Counted from the stretch's first letter, positions 16,388 to 24,983 are shown. The stretch is 64,000 bases of DNA from Streptomyces plumbidurans (GCF_019857225.1 NZ_JAFJSY010000044.1:31086-95085); one strand, 5' to 3'. Notes: generated by a model not told the origin, from the sequence alone. Made by a program: numbers and translations.

Positions 16388-17578
16388 ATGCGCAGCTACC
16401 GAGATCTGTTCCGCACCCCGGAGTTCACCCCGTTCTTCCTCGTTTCGGCCGCCCGCACCGCGGGCCAGACGATCGGCGGTCTGGCGCTCGGCACCCTCGT
16501 CTACGGCATCACCGCATCCCCGCTGCTGTCGGCGGTGAGCATGTTCGGGCCGCAGCTCGCGCAGGTGCTCGGCGCCACGGTCCTGCTGTCGGGCGCCGAC
16601 CGGCTGCCCCCGCGGGCCGCTCTGACCGGCATCGGTCTCGCCTTCGCGGTCGCCACGTCCGTCCTCGCCGTCCCCGGCCTGCCGATCTGGGGCGTCTTCG
16701 CCGTCGTCCTCCTGCAAGGTCTGGTCGCCTCGCTCGGCGGCGGTGTGCGCTGGGGGCTGCTGAACGAGATCCTCTCCAAGGACGGCTATCTGCTGGGGCG
16801 TTCGATCTTCAACATGCTCTCCGGGCTCATGCAGATCGCCGGGTTCGCGGCCGGGGGCGCCCTGCTGACGGTCCTGTCGCCGCGCACCTGTCTGCTCATC
16901 TCGGCGGCGCTGTACGTCACTTCGGCCCTCGGCACCCGCCTGGGCCTGACCGCCCGCCCGCCGCGCACCTCGGGCCGCCCGTCCGCCGGCGAGACCTGGC
17001 GCACCAACACCCTGCTGTGGTCCTCGCGCCCGCGCCGCCTCACCTACCTCGGCCTGTGGCTGCCCAACGGCCTGGTCGTCGGCTGCGAATCCCTCTACGT
17101 CTCCTACGCCCCGCACGCGGCCGGCGCGCTGTTCGCCTGCGGTGCGCTGGGCATGTTCGCCGGCGATGTGACGGTGGGCCGCCTCGTGCCGCCCGCGCTG
17201 CGCCCCCGGCTCGCCGTCCCGCTGCTGACGCTGCTGGCCACGCCGTACCTGCTCTTCGTACTGCACCCGGCGCTGCCCCTCGCGGCCCTCGCGGCGGCCC
17301 TCGCCTCGGTCGGCTTCGGCGCGAGCCTGGTCCAGCAGGAGCGGCTGATGGCGCTGACCCCGGACGAACTGAGCGGCCACGCCCTGGGGTTGCACTCGTC
17401 CGGGATGCTGACGATGCAGGGCGTGGCCGCGGCAGTGGCGGGCTCGGTCGCCGGGCTCACCTCACCCGCCACGGCGATGACGCTGATGGCGCTCGCATCG
17501 CTCGCGGTGACACTGACGCTGGCCACGGCAGCTCGGCGGAGTCGTGAACCCGGGGCGGCGGCGCTGCAGGAGTCGTAG
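16388..17578 (+). CDS. MFS transporter
   Basis: A 396-residue membrane protein with about 11-12 spans (RTAGQTIGGLALGTLVYGI onward) of the major facilitator superfamily, in the size range of small drug-efflux members. Conserved features include RSIFNMLSGLMQIAGFAAGG in mid-protein and ALGLHSSGMLTMQGVAAAVAG near the C-terminus. The start ATG 16388 (MRSYRDLFRTPEF) follows the dyad region; a much longer upstream frame is an artefact. The substrate is unknown. A linked ArsR regulator suggests inducible efflux. Confidence 0.85.
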   Translation: MRSYRDLFRTPEFTPFFLVSAARTAGQTIGGLALGTLVYGITASPLLSAVSMFGPQLAQVLGATVLLSGADRLPPRAALTGIGLAFAVATSVLAVPGLPIWGVFAVVLLQGLVASLGGGVRWGLLNEILSKDGYLLGRSIFNMLSGLMQIAGFAAGGALLTVLSPRTCLLISAALYVTSALGTRLGLTARPPRTSGRPSAGETWRTNTLLWSSRPRRLTYLGLWLPNGLVVGCESLYVSYAPHAAGALFACGALGMFAGDVTVGRLVPPALRPRLAVPLLTLLATPYLLFVLHPALPLAALAAALASVGFGASLVQQERLMALTPDELSGHALGLHSSGMLTMQGVAAAVAGSVAGLTSPATAMTLMALASLAVTLTLATAARRSREPGAAALQES

Positions 17579-17620
17579 GGGAGTCCTGAAACGGGTCGGC
17601 GGCGCTGCAGGAGTCGTAGG
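17556..17620 (+). repeat. 41-bp tandem duplication at the MFS 3' end
   Basis: The 24-bp stretch starting CGGCGGCGCTGCAGGAGTCG occurs at 17556-17579 and again at 17597-17620. It spans the MFS stop codon, so the second copy is a decoy gene end. It looks like a small slippage duplication. Confidence 0.8.
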
Positions 17621-17632
17621 AGCTGAGCAGCG

Positions 17633-18640
17633 CTATACGAGGGGTTCGTCGAGGAGTTGGAGGAGCGAGCGGGCGCTCTGGGGGTCGCCGGCCAGGGCAG
17701 TGGTGGACGCGGCGCCAGGGAAGAGGCGTCCCCAGGCGCGGGCGCGGCCGAGGGCGCCGAGTCGCCAGGCGGGGCGCAGGGCGCGGCGCAGGTCCCGGGC
17801 GGTGTGGCCGTCGCCGGTCCAGGGTTCGAGATAAGCGTCCCGCAGCCTGGGCAGCACCTCGGGGCCGTAGCGCTCGACGGCGCGTTGGGCGGGCACCAGG
17901 AAGCTGCAGAAGGGGTGCGAGACGTTGGCGTCGCCCCAGTCGAAGAAGGTGAACCGCCCCGAAGCCGGCACGAGGACCTGTTTCGCGTGCACGTCCGCGT
18001 GGTCGAGCGAGTCCGCGATCCCGAGCGCGACCAGCTCCTCGCACCACCGCACCAGACGGGGCCGCAGCCCGTGCAGCGTCGCGCGCTCGGCGTCCGTCAA
18101 GGCGCCGTTCTCCGCCACGAGCCGGTCGAAGACACCGGGCAGCGCGGCCGTACGAGCACCCGGCACCCCCAACGCCTCCATCTCCCCGGCGTACGGCAGC
18201 AGGGAGCGCTGCAGGTCGGCGTACTGCCGCAGCAACTCCTCCCAGATGCGGGGGTCGTCGGGCCCGGCCTCGAGCACGTCCGCCAGCCGCGGTCCGCCGT
18301 CGGGGAGCAACGCCCAGCCCCGGCCGGCGTCCACGGCGACCGGCTTCAGCACATGCTCCGGAACCCACCCGGCCAGCGCCTCGGTGAGCCCCGCCTCGAA
18401 CCGGCCGGCCGGCGGACCGGCCTTGAACCACACGGCCCCGCCCTCCCCGACCGCCAGCCGCACCAGCACCGACCAGGGCCGCAGCCGCACCCGCCGCGGT
18501 CCGCACGCGCGCAGCCCGTGCGCGGCGAGCTCGCCGGCCACCCACTCCAGGGCGGCCGTACGCCACTCCTGTTGATCCCAGGGCGTTACGACGTCCAGGT
18601 GGCGCCCACGATCGACGACCTCGGCCACTTCACCTTCCAT
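17633..18640 (-). CDS. Aminoglycoside phosphotransferase-like kinase (APH fold)
   Basis: A 335-residue protein with an APH/choline-kinase fold. The catalytic loop reads SLDHADVHAKQVLV (about residues 212-225) in place of canonical HGDxxxxN, and the metal site reads FTFFDWGDA. The N-lobe has VLVRLAVGEGGAVWFKAGPP with the ATP-binding Lys. The histidine after Asp and the Gln in the Asn position are unusual, so phosphotransfer is plausible but not assured. The substrate is unknown. It is divergent from the alpha/beta hydrolase. Confidence 0.78.
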   Translation of the reverse strand: MEGEVAEVVDRGRHLDVVTPWDQQEWRTAALEWVAGELAAHGLRACGPRRVRLRPWSVLVRLAVGEGGAVWFKAGPPAGRFEAGLTEALAGWVPEHVLKPVAVDAGRGWALLPDGGPRLADVLEAGPDDPRIWEELLRQYADLQRSLLPYAGEMEALGVPGARTAALPGVFDRLVAENGALTDAERATLHGLRPRLVRWCEELVALGIADSLDHADVHAKQVLVPASGRFTFFDWGDANVSHPFCSFLVPAQRAVERYGPEVLPRLRDAYLEPWTGDGHTARDLRRALRPAWRLGALGRARAWGRLFPGAASTTALAGDPQSARSLLQLLDEPLV

Positions 18641-18748
18641 CGCTCCATCTCATCACCGCGGGCAGCGGCGCATCATCTGCATTAGCGTCGGTGCGGGGCG
18701 ATCCTGCGGGGGCGCCCTGCGGGGCGATCGTGCGGAAGGCGGCGAACG

Positions 18749-19531
18749 ATGGGCGACTACGTGGAACTGCCCGGCGTCAGAACGTGGTACGAGACCGACG
18801 GCGCCGCGGACGCCGAGCCGCTGCTCCTGCTGCACGGCGGCCTGTGCACGAACGAGACCTGGGCGGGCCAGCGCCCCGGGCTGGCGGCGGCGTACCGCCT
18901 GTTCCTTCCGGAGCGGCGCGCCCACGGCCACACCCCCGACGTCGAGGGCCCGCTGTCGTACACCGACATGGCGGGCGACACCGCCGACTTCCTCGACTCC
19001 GTCGTGCGGGGCCCCGCCCACCTCGTCGGCTGGAGCGACGGCGCGATCGTCGCCCTGCTGGTGGCGCTCGCCCGTCCCGATCTGGTCCGCAAGGTCGTCG
19101 CCATCGGGGCCAACTTCCGCCCCAGCCCCGAGATCCTCGCCGACCCGACGATGATCGAGCACATGACGGACGACGGTCCGGGCATGGCGCCGCTGCGCGA
19201 CTCGTACGCGGCCGTGACCCCCGACGGCGCCGATCACTGGCCGGTCGTCCTGCGCAAGATGGCGGCGATGTTCGCCGTCGAGCCGGCGCTGACGACGGCG
19301 GAGCTGTCCCGTATCACCGCGCCCACCCTGGTCATGGTCGGCGACGACGACATGATGACGCTGGAGCACACGGTCGATCTCTACCGGGCGATCCCCGACG
19401 CGCAGCTCGCGGTCGTGCCCGGCGCCTCGCACGCCGTACCCCTGGAGAAACCGGCGCTGGTGAACAACCTGATCCTCGACTTCCTGGCCGGTTCCGAGGA
19501 GCGCGTGCGGCAGCTCAGCTCCCGTCGCTGA
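18749..19531 (+). CDS. Alpha/beta hydrolase
   Basis: A 260-residue alpha/beta-hydrolase. The oxyanion motif is LLLLHGGL, the nucleophile elbow is GWSDGA (Ser near residue 92), the acid lies in TLVMVGDDDMMT, and the catalytic His is in PGASHAVPLE. The size and motifs fit esterase/lactonase-like members; no substrate can be inferred. The start ATG 18749 follows GGAAGGCGGCGAACG. Its stop overlaps the end of the convergent AraC pseudogene by 17 bp. Confidence 0.88.
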   Translation: MGDYVELPGVRTWYETDGAADAEPLLLLHGGLCTNETWAGQRPGLAAAYRLFLPERRAHGHTPDVEGPLSYTDMAGDTADFLDSVVRGPAHLVGWSDGAIVALLVALARPDLVRKVVAIGANFRPSPEILADPTMIEHMTDDGPGMAPLRDSYAAVTPDGADHWPVVLRKMAAMFAVEPALTTAELSRITAPTLVMVGDDDMMTLEHTVDLYRAIPDAQLAVVPGASHAVPLEKPALVNNLILDFLAGSEERVRQLSSRR

Positions 19532-20215
19532 GGGTGCGGTGGGGAGCGTGGCGGTAGGTCGTGCGGTACAGGGAGGCGAAGCGGCCCGGGTGGTGGAAGC
19601 CCCAGCGGGCGGCGATCCCGGTGACTGTGACGTCGGTGGTGGGGTCGGCGCCATCAGGTCACGATGGGCCTGCGCCAGCCGCACCCGGCGCAGATGGGCG
19701 AGCGGCGTGGTGTCCAGATGGCGCCGGAACGCGTACTGCAGGGCCCGTGGCGTGACATGGACGGCCGTGGCGATCTCGGCGACGGTGACCGGCTGGTCGG
19801 CGTGGTCGTCGATATAGGCGAGGGCGCGGCGCAGGACCCTGGGGTGCCCGTCGCGCGAGTCGGTGTCCGTCCCCTCGACGAGCGCGGTGTTGGGGAACGC
19901 GGACAGCACCACCGCCGCCAGGTGCTGTACGGCCGTGGACGCCACCAGGGGCTGCTCGGCGAGGGCCGGGTCGTTGAGCACGTGGTCGCGCAAATAGCCG
20001 ATGGTGCGCGCCAGTTGGCTGCCGGCTTCGGCGGAGCGCGGCCGGTGCCCGGTGAGCCGGACCGGCCGGTCGTCGTGGCCCGCCACGAAGCCGGCCACCT
20101 GGGTCAGCAGGGCGGGATCCAGCATGGTGACGGTGTAGCGCGCGTTGCGTATTCGCCCGCTGAACGGCAGGTCGGGCGGGGCTAACAGCGCCACCTCGCC
20201 GGGGCCGAAAGAGTC
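19515..20215 (-). pseudogene. AraC-family regulator, 5'-truncated and frameshifted
   Basis: The minus strand encodes the later part of an AraC regulator: SFGPGEVALLAPPDLPFSGR (ligand domain end), ALAYIDDHADQPVTVAEIAT and AFRRHLDTTPLAHLRRVRLA (first HTH). Near 19650 the frame shifts by one base (GCGCCG where GCGGCCG is expected after DLM), and the second HTH, TGIAARWGFHHPGRFASLYR, continues in another frame to a TGA ending at 19515. Upstream of about 20215 similarity stops abruptly, so the first part of the ligand domain is missing. The frameshift could be a sequencing error, but the truncation could not. Confidence 0.75.
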
Positions 20216-20276
20216 CTCTACTCCCTTTCCCGTGCAGGTTCTCTACATGTACGGGCTCATCAGGCGTTTTTCGTTT

Positions 20277-20296
20277 TTTGTACAGTCTTGTACGAA
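20277..20296. promoter_or_regulatory. TetR-type palindrome without a neighbouring regulator
   Basis: TTTGTACA-GTCT-TGTACGAA has 8-bp arms with one mismatch and lies in the AT-rich patch beside the truncated AraC gene. It has the form of a TetR operator, but neither flanking gene is a TetR regulator. It may be left over from a lost divergent promoter. Confidence 0.45.
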
Positions 20297-20507
20297 GCTG
20301 ATCGGAGATGACGAGGGCACAGACCGGGTGTCATTGCTGGAAGTTCTGAAGTCGCCCGCTGCCTGGTCGGCTGGCCCTCCGGCGCCCCCCTGCCCGAGAT
20401 CATCCGCCGGGCCCTGCCCCACGCGGTGGATCACGCACGCGGTGTGGGGGCCGACGGTGGGCGCGAGGGGCCCCGCTCCGCCCACTTCCCCGCCTCCTCT
20501 CGCCTGG

Positions 20508-20538
20508 ACGTTGTTGCACAGTTGTAGAACAACAACGT
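20508..20538. promoter_or_regulatory. Perfect 9-bp inverted repeat upstream of the secreted-protein gene
   Basis: ACGTTGTTG (20508-20516) and CAACAACGT (20530-20538) are exact complements separated by 13 nt. The element ends about 157 bp before the start codon at 20695. It could be an operator or a transcribed hairpin. Confidence 0.5.
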
Positions 20539-20570
20539 GGTGAACCTTTGGCCAACGTCGTACGCTCCCC

Positions 20571-20636
20571 CTGATCAATCCGATCAACCTGATCAATCCG
20601 ATCAACCTGATCGATCTGCTCAATCTGCTCAGTCCA
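20571..20636. repeat. Tandem 9-bp GATCAA-type repeats
   Basis: CTGATCAAT/CCGATCAAC units alternate exactly at first, then degenerate to CTGATCGAT, CTGCTCAAT, CTGCTCAGT. They lie in the likely 5' untranslated region, ending about 58 bp before the secreted-protein start. Confidence 0.75.
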
Positions 20637-20694
20637 ACAGCCTGGCCAATTAGGCCGGTTGGGGACTCAGAAGACTCAGTGGGGGGACACATCC

Positions 20695-21480
20695 ATGCGC
20701 GCATCCATGCGCCTCGGCCTGCTCGGCACCAGCGCCGCGCTCATCGCCACCGCCCTCGGCGCCACCGCCGCCCAGGCGGAGGACGGCGGCTCGGGCGACA
20801 TCACGATCGACAAGGTCGTCGTCAACGGCGGCAAGCCGGTCGTGGTCGGTACCACCAACGTCGTCTCCGCCAAGGTCTCCGTGACCGCGTCGGACGACTC
20901 GGGCATCGCCGAGACCACGTACATCAGCGCCTTCGGCCCGAACCCGAACTACGCACAGATCTGGGCGGACGACGGCGACATCACCTGCGTGAAGGTGAGC
21001 GCCACCACGTCGACCTGCTCGGGCACCCTGACGTTCGACCCGCAGGCCTCGACGGGCTTCGTCAACAACGCCGCGGCGGCCACCTGGAACCTCGGCACGC
21101 TCGTCTCCGCCAACGACCTGGACTACATCCACCGGGACGCGGCCACCACGTTCAAGGTGCAGCGCTACTCGAAGCTCACGGTCAACGCCTCGCCGGAGCC
21201 GGTGAAGAAGGGCAAGACCGTCACGGTCACCGGCAAGCTCTCCCGGGCCAACTGGGAGGACAACGAGTACCACGGCTACACCAACCAGTCGGTGAAGCTC
21301 CAGTTCCGCAAGAAGAACAGCTCCACGTACACCACGGTGAAGACGATCAAGTCCAACTCGACGGGCAACCTCAAAACCACCGTCACCGCCTCCACCGACG
21401 GCTACTACCGCTACAGCTTCGCAGGCACGGCCACCACCCCGGCGGTCAACGCGGCGGGCGACTTCGTGGACGTGCAGTAG
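20695..21480 (+). CDS. Secreted protein of unknown function, beta-rich
   Basis: A 261-residue protein with a clear signal peptide (MRASMRLGLLGTSAALIATA, cleavage near AAQA-EDGG). The mature part is Thr/Ser/Val-rich and looks like two beta-sandwich domains: ITIDKVVVNGGKPVVVGTTN with a Cys pair (ITCVKVSATTSTCSG) that may form a disulfide, then SKLTVNASPEPVKKGKTVTV to the C-terminus, which resembles bacterial Ig-like repeats. The start ATG 20695 follows GGGGGGACACATCC. I recognise no enzyme motif. A complex leader (repeats, dyad) suggests regulated expression. Confidence 0.82.
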   Translation: MRASMRLGLLGTSAALIATALGATAAQAEDGGSGDITIDKVVVNGGKPVVVGTTNVVSAKVSVTASDDSGIAETTYISAFGPNPNYAQIWADDGDITCVKVSATTSTCSGTLTFDPQASTGFVNNAAAATWNLGTLVSANDLDYIHRDAATTFKVQRYSKLTVNASPEPVKKGKTVTVTGKLSRANWEDNEYHGYTNQSVKLQFRKKNSSTYTTVKTIKSNSTGNLKTTVTASTDGYYRYSFAGTATTPAVNAAGDFVDVQ

Positions 21481-21522
21481 TAGCCGCGCACGGCCGTCGG
21501 TTCTCGCAGCGCCGGGCCACGC

Positions 21523-22440
21523 TCAAGCGTCCCTCGTCGCGGCATCGCCCCCGAGCTGCCACATCTCGTAGTTCCCGCATTCTGCGGTGATCTCGAGCGT
21601 CGACCGGGCCGCGGTGACGAAGTCGTCCACCAGCGGTGAGGTGTGCGAGGCCGATACCGCGAGGCAGACCTGGTCGGGTGTCAGATTCGGGATCGGTACG
21701 TAGACGACGTCCGGATGGGAGTAGAACACGGTGGCCGAACGGGCCAGGAAGGAGATGCCCCGTCCGGCCCCGACGTGCTCCAGCGTCTCGTCCACGCCGC
21801 GCACCGGGTACCCGGCATTGCGGAGCGGGTGCTCGGTGGGCTGTGTGCTCGGGTCGCCGTCCCAGATCAGCGGTTCACCGGATAGGTCGGCCTCGGTGAT
21901 CTCCTCCTTGCCGGCGAGCCGGTGCCCGGCGGGCAGTACCGCGACCCGCGGCTCGGTGTACAGCGGGGTGACGCGCAGTCCCGCCTCGTCGATGGGCAGT
22001 CGTACGTAGCCGACGTCGATGCGGCCGTCGAGCAGCATCGCAGCCTGGTCGTCCGCTTCGATGCGCTGCACATCCACGACCACGTCCGGGTGCCGGTCCT
22101 CGAACGCGCGGGCCGCCGGGGTGACGGCAACGCCGGCCCGGAATCCCACCATCAGCCGCCGCTTGCCCCCGGCGGCCGCGGACACGCGGCGGCGTAGCGC
22201 CTGCGTCGAGGCGAGCAACGGACCGGCCTCAGCCAGCAGTTGCCGCCCCGCATCCGTCAGCTCCACGCCGTGGCGATCCCTGGCGAACAGCGAAGCGCCC
22301 AGATCCTGCTCAAGCGCGCGGATCTGCCGGCTGAGCACCGGCTGCGCGATGTGGAGTTCTTCGGCGGCGCGGCCGAAATGGAGCCGGTCGGCCACTGCGA
22401 CGAAGTAACGCAGTTTCCGCAGATCCAGGTCCAGATCCAT
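21523..22440 (-). CDS. LysR-family transcriptional regulator
   Basis: A 305-residue LysR regulator: winged helix in the first 65 residues (LRYFVAVADRLHFGRAAEEL, QPVLSRQIRALEQDLG), linker helix, then a two-lobed effector domain (MVGFRAGVAVTPAARAFEDR, IDVGYVRLPIDEAGLRV). It is divergent from the 22629 reductase with a textbook T-N11-A box between, so it probably controls that three-gene unit and itself. ATG 22440 has GAGGGT just upstream; the ORF extension to 22488 runs through the operator and is unlikely. Confidence 0.9.
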   Translation of the reverse strand: MDLDLDLRKLRYFVAVADRLHFGRAAEELHIAQPVLSRQIRALEQDLGASLFARDRHGVELTDAGRQLLAEAGPLLASTQALRRRVSAAAGGKRRLMVGFRAGVAVTPAARAFEDRHPDVVVDVQRIEADDQAAMLLDGRIDVGYVRLPIDEAGLRVTPLYTEPRVAVLPAGHRLAGKEEITEADLSGEPLIWDGDPSTQPTEHPLRNAGYPVRGVDETLEHVGAGRGISFLARSATVFYSHPDVVYVPIPNLTPDQVCLAVSASHTSPLVDDFVTAARSTLEITAECGNYEMWQLGGDAATRDA

Positions 22441-22465
22441 ATGACCCTCAGCAATCCCCAGCTCG

Positions 22466-22486
22466 TGATACCTCCAGGGTATCACC
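22466..22486. promoter_or_regulatory. LysR box (T-N11-A palindrome)
   Basis: GTGATACC and GGTATCAC form perfect 8-bp arms around TCCAG, with the inner T-N11-A signature of LysR-type sites (TA...TA). The box is 26 bp upstream of the LysR start and about 143 bp upstream of the divergent reductase gene. Confidence 0.8.
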
Positions 22487-22628
22487 ACGGTTTCAACAGG
22501 TCTTGGACGTCGATCGAGCCCGGTGGCAGCATAAAAAGGCAGGCATTCAAGGGCGTCCGAGTGAATTCGCCACAGGAGTGCCGCACCGGAATTTTTCGAC
22601 AGGGCCGAAGCCCGGAGCAGGAATACCC

Positions 22629-23279
22629 ATGAGCAGCATCAGCATTATCGGACTCGGAAACATGGCGCGCGCTTTGGCCGGCCGTGCGCTCACCGCCGGC
22701 CACGCCGTCGAACTCATCGGCCGCGACCAGGCCAAGGCCAAGGAATTGGCGGCGGCGCTTCGGGGCGCCACGGTCGGGACGCCCGGGACAACCCCGGCCG
22801 GGGACATCGTGATCCTCGCCGCGCCGTACGCCGGCGCGCTGGCGGTGGTGAGGGAGTACGGGACCGCACTGAGCGGCAAGATCGTCGTCGACGTCACCAA
22901 CCCCGTAGCCCCCGACCTGCAGGGATTCGTCGTCCCCGACAACGGTTCCGGCGCACAGGAAATCGCCGAGGCGGCTCCTGACGACGCGTATGTCGTCAAG
23001 GCGTTCAACACCGTCTTCTCTCACGTTCTGGTGGCGGAGTCCGTCGAGGCCCGCCCTGTGGACGTAAATCGTCCGCTCGACGTATTCATCGCCGGCGACG
23101 ACGCACGGGCGAAGGCGCGCGTGTCGGAGTTCGTCCAGAGTCTGGGGCTCCGCCCCTGGGACACCGGTGAACTGTTCATGGCGCGGGCGCTGGAGAACGT
23201 AGGCCTGATGGAGCTTGGCCTCATGAAGCATTCCGTAAAGCACGCCAATTTCTCGCTCGGTATCACCCTTCTCGGCTGA
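22629..23279 (+). CDS. NADPH-dependent reductase, F420-reductase-like
   Basis: A 216-residue Rossmann protein of the F420:NADP oxidoreductase-like family. The nucleotide motif is IIGLGNMARALAGRALTAGH and the conserved blocks are IVILAAPYAGAL, KIVVDVTNPVAPD and VVKAFNTVFSHVL. It binds NADP(H); whether it uses F420 or another acceptor is unclear. It is the first gene of a co-directional set of three (20 bp, then 35 bp gaps) downstream of the LysR box. The third gene is a paralog. Confidence 0.83.
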   Translation: MSSISIIGLGNMARALAGRALTAGHAVELIGRDQAKAKELAAALRGATVGTPGTTPAGDIVILAAPYAGALAVVREYGTALSGKIVVDVTNPVAPDLQGFVVPDNGSGAQEIAEAAPDDAYVVKAFNTVFSHVLVAESVEARPVDVNRPLDVFIAGDDARAKARVSEFVQSLGLRPWDTGELFMARALENVGLMELGLMKHSVKHANFSLGITLLG

Positions 23280-23299
23280 GCATGCAAAGGAAAAGACAC

Positions 23300-24235
23300 A
23301 TGCACGTATTCGTCGCCGGGGGGACCGGGCACTCCGGTTCGTACATCATCCCCGAGCTCATCTCTGCCGGGCACGAGGTCACCGGCCTGGCCCGGTCGGA
23401 CGCCTCCGCGGCGGCCCTGTCCGCGCTCGGCGCGAAGGTGCGTCGCGGCGACCTTCAGGATCTCGACGGACTGAAGGAGGCGGCAGCGGACTCCGACGGC
23501 GTCATCCACGTCGCCCACCGGCAGGACCTGCTGCCCTCCGGCGGGATGGACGCCGTGGCCGCTGCGGAACTCCCGATCATGCTCGCGTACGGCGAGGCAC
23601 TCGCCGGAACGGGAAAGCCGCTGGTCACGGCGGGAAGCATCGGCTCGCCCGGGAACCTGCGGCGGCCGGTCACCGAGAACGACCCGGCCCTCCCCTCCGG
23701 CGAGGAGCACAAGGGCACCCTGCGCGCCCGCAACGTCGTGGAAAGGACCGTGATCGACCTGGCCGAACAGGGGGTACGGTCCTCGGTCGTGCGGATCGCC
23801 AACATCGCGCACAGCACGACCGATCGGGCCGGCTTCCTCCCCACGCTGATCGCGCTCGCGAAGGAGAAGGGGTTCGTCGGTTACCCCGGCGACGGCGCCA
23901 ACCTGTGGAACGCCGTGCACATCCGCGACGCCGCCGCCCTGTTCCGCCTGGCGCTGGAGAAGGCGCCGGCCGGCACGTACTGGCACGCCGTCGAGGACAG
24001 GGGCATCCCGTTCCGCGCCATCGCCGAGGCCATCGCCGACCGCCTGGGCCTGCCCGCCGTCAGCGTTCCTGACGATGCCCTGATGACGCCGGGGTACTTC
24101 GGGTTCCTCACGAACATCGTCACCCAGAGCTATCCGGCGTCCAACCTCATCACCCGCCGAACCCTCGGCTGGGAACCGGTCCGCCCCGGCCTGCTCGCCG
24201 ACCTGAACAACGGCCATTACTTCCCCGCAGGCTGA
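23300..24235 (+). CDS. NAD-dependent epimerase/extended SDR
   Basis: A 311-residue extended SDR: MHVFVAGGTGHSGSYIIPEL is the nucleotide site, followed by GDLQDLDGLKEAAADSDGVIH and the C-terminal substrate region (HAVEDRGIPFRAIAEAIADR, NLITRRTLGWEPVRPGLLAD). The usual catalytic YxxxK is not obvious, so it may belong to the NmrA-like or atypical subgroup. ATG 23300 follows AAAGGAAAAGACAC and is preferred to ATG 23282. It is the middle gene of the LysR-linked trio. Confidence 0.82.
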   Translation: MHVFVAGGTGHSGSYIIPELISAGHEVTGLARSDASAAALSALGAKVRRGDLQDLDGLKEAAADSDGVIHVAHRQDLLPSGGMDAVAAAELPIMLAYGEALAGTGKPLVTAGSIGSPGNLRRPVTENDPALPSGEEHKGTLRARNVVERTVIDLAEQGVRSSVVRIANIAHSTTDRAGFLPTLIALAKEKGFVGYPGDGANLWNAVHIRDAAALFRLALEKAPAGTYWHAVEDRGIPFRAIAEAIADRLGLPAVSVPDDALMTPGYFGFLTNIVTQSYPASNLITRRTLGWEPVRPGLLADLNNGHYFPAG

Positions 24236-24270
24236 CGCCAAAAGACCGGATCCGGAAGGACGTTGAGGCC

Positions 24271-24939
24271 ATGACGACCGTGGGATTCATCGGAAGCGGC
24301 AACATCGGCAGGACCGTCGCGCAACTCGCAGTCCGGGCCGGGCATCAGGTGGTGCTCAGCAACTCACGCGGCCCCGTGACGCTCATGGACACGGCCGCGG
24401 AACTGGGGCCGCGAGCCTCCGCGGCGACGAGCGAAGAGGCCGCTGCGGCCGGCGACATCGTCGTGGTCACGGTGCCGGTCAGCGCCTTCCCCCACGTACC
24501 GGCCGCGCCACTGGCCGGGAAGACGGTCATCGACACCTGCAATTACGGCCCCGAACGCGACGGACACATCCCCGAACTCGACAGCAACTCCCTCACCTCG
24601 AGCGAACTGCTCCTGCGCCACGTGCCAAACGCCCTGCTCGTAAAGGCGTTCAACAACATCTTCTTCAAGCACCTGCTGTCACTCGCCCGCCCGTCCGGAG
24701 CAACCGACCGCTCCTACCTGCCGATCGCCGCCGACTCCGCACCGGCGAAGGCGACGGTCACCGCATTCATCAACTCCATCGGCTACGACGTGGTGGACGC
24801 GGGAACACTGGCCGACAGCTGGCGACAGTCGACGGGCGCACCGGTGTGGGGCACACCGTACGGGCCTTACACGAACGAGAAGGGCCGCCCGGCCGGCGAA
24901 AACACCATCCGCACGGCACTGGCCGCCGCAACGCGGTGA
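24271..24939 (+). CDS. NADPH-dependent reductase, F420-reductase-like (paralog)
   Basis: A 222-residue Rossmann protein: VGFIGSGNIGRTVAQLAVRA, VVLSNSRGPVTL, IVVVTVPVSAFPHV, KTVIDTCNYGPERDG, LVKAFNNIFFKHLL. It is a diverged sister of the 22629 product, and the two flank the extended SDR. Family members reduce F420 or small carbonyl compounds; the real substrate is unknown. It has GGAAGGACGTTGAGGCC before the ATG and ends the likely operon. Confidence 0.84.
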   Translation: MTTVGFIGSGNIGRTVAQLAVRAGHQVVLSNSRGPVTLMDTAAELGPRASAATSEEAAAAGDIVVVTVPVSAFPHVPAAPLAGKTVIDTCNYGPERDGHIPELDSNSLTSSELLLRHVPNALLVKAFNNIFFKHLLSLARPSGATDRSYLPIAADSAPAKATVTAFINSIGYDVVDAGTLADSWRQSTGAPVWGTPYGPYTNEKGRPAGENTIRTALAAATR

Positions 24940-24971
24940 CCAATTCACATGACCAGGGCTGCGGTTCGCGC

Positions 24972-24977
24972 TAGCGT
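24972..24977 (+). promoter_or_regulatory. TAGCGT -10 box for a leaderless gene
   Basis: TAGCGT lies 6 nt before GTG 24984, with no ribosome site between them. This is the usual architecture of leaderless Streptomyces transcripts. A TGACCA hexamer at 24950-24955 gives a 16-bp spacer as possible -35. Confidence 0.5.
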
Positions 24978-24983
24978 GCGTCG

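Larger units (their letters stand above)
20216..20694. other. 479-bp gene-free stretch rich in dyads and short repeats
   Basis: I see no complete gene. Contents in order: an AT-richer patch (20260-20300) with the TetR-type palindrome at 20277-20296; about 200 bp of GC-rich sequence with fragments of open frame but no recognisable family; a perfect 9-bp inverted repeat at 20508-20538; tandem GATCAA-type repeats at 20571-20636; and the leader of the secreted protein gene. It borders a truncated gene, so it may be a deletion scar. Confidence 0.6.
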
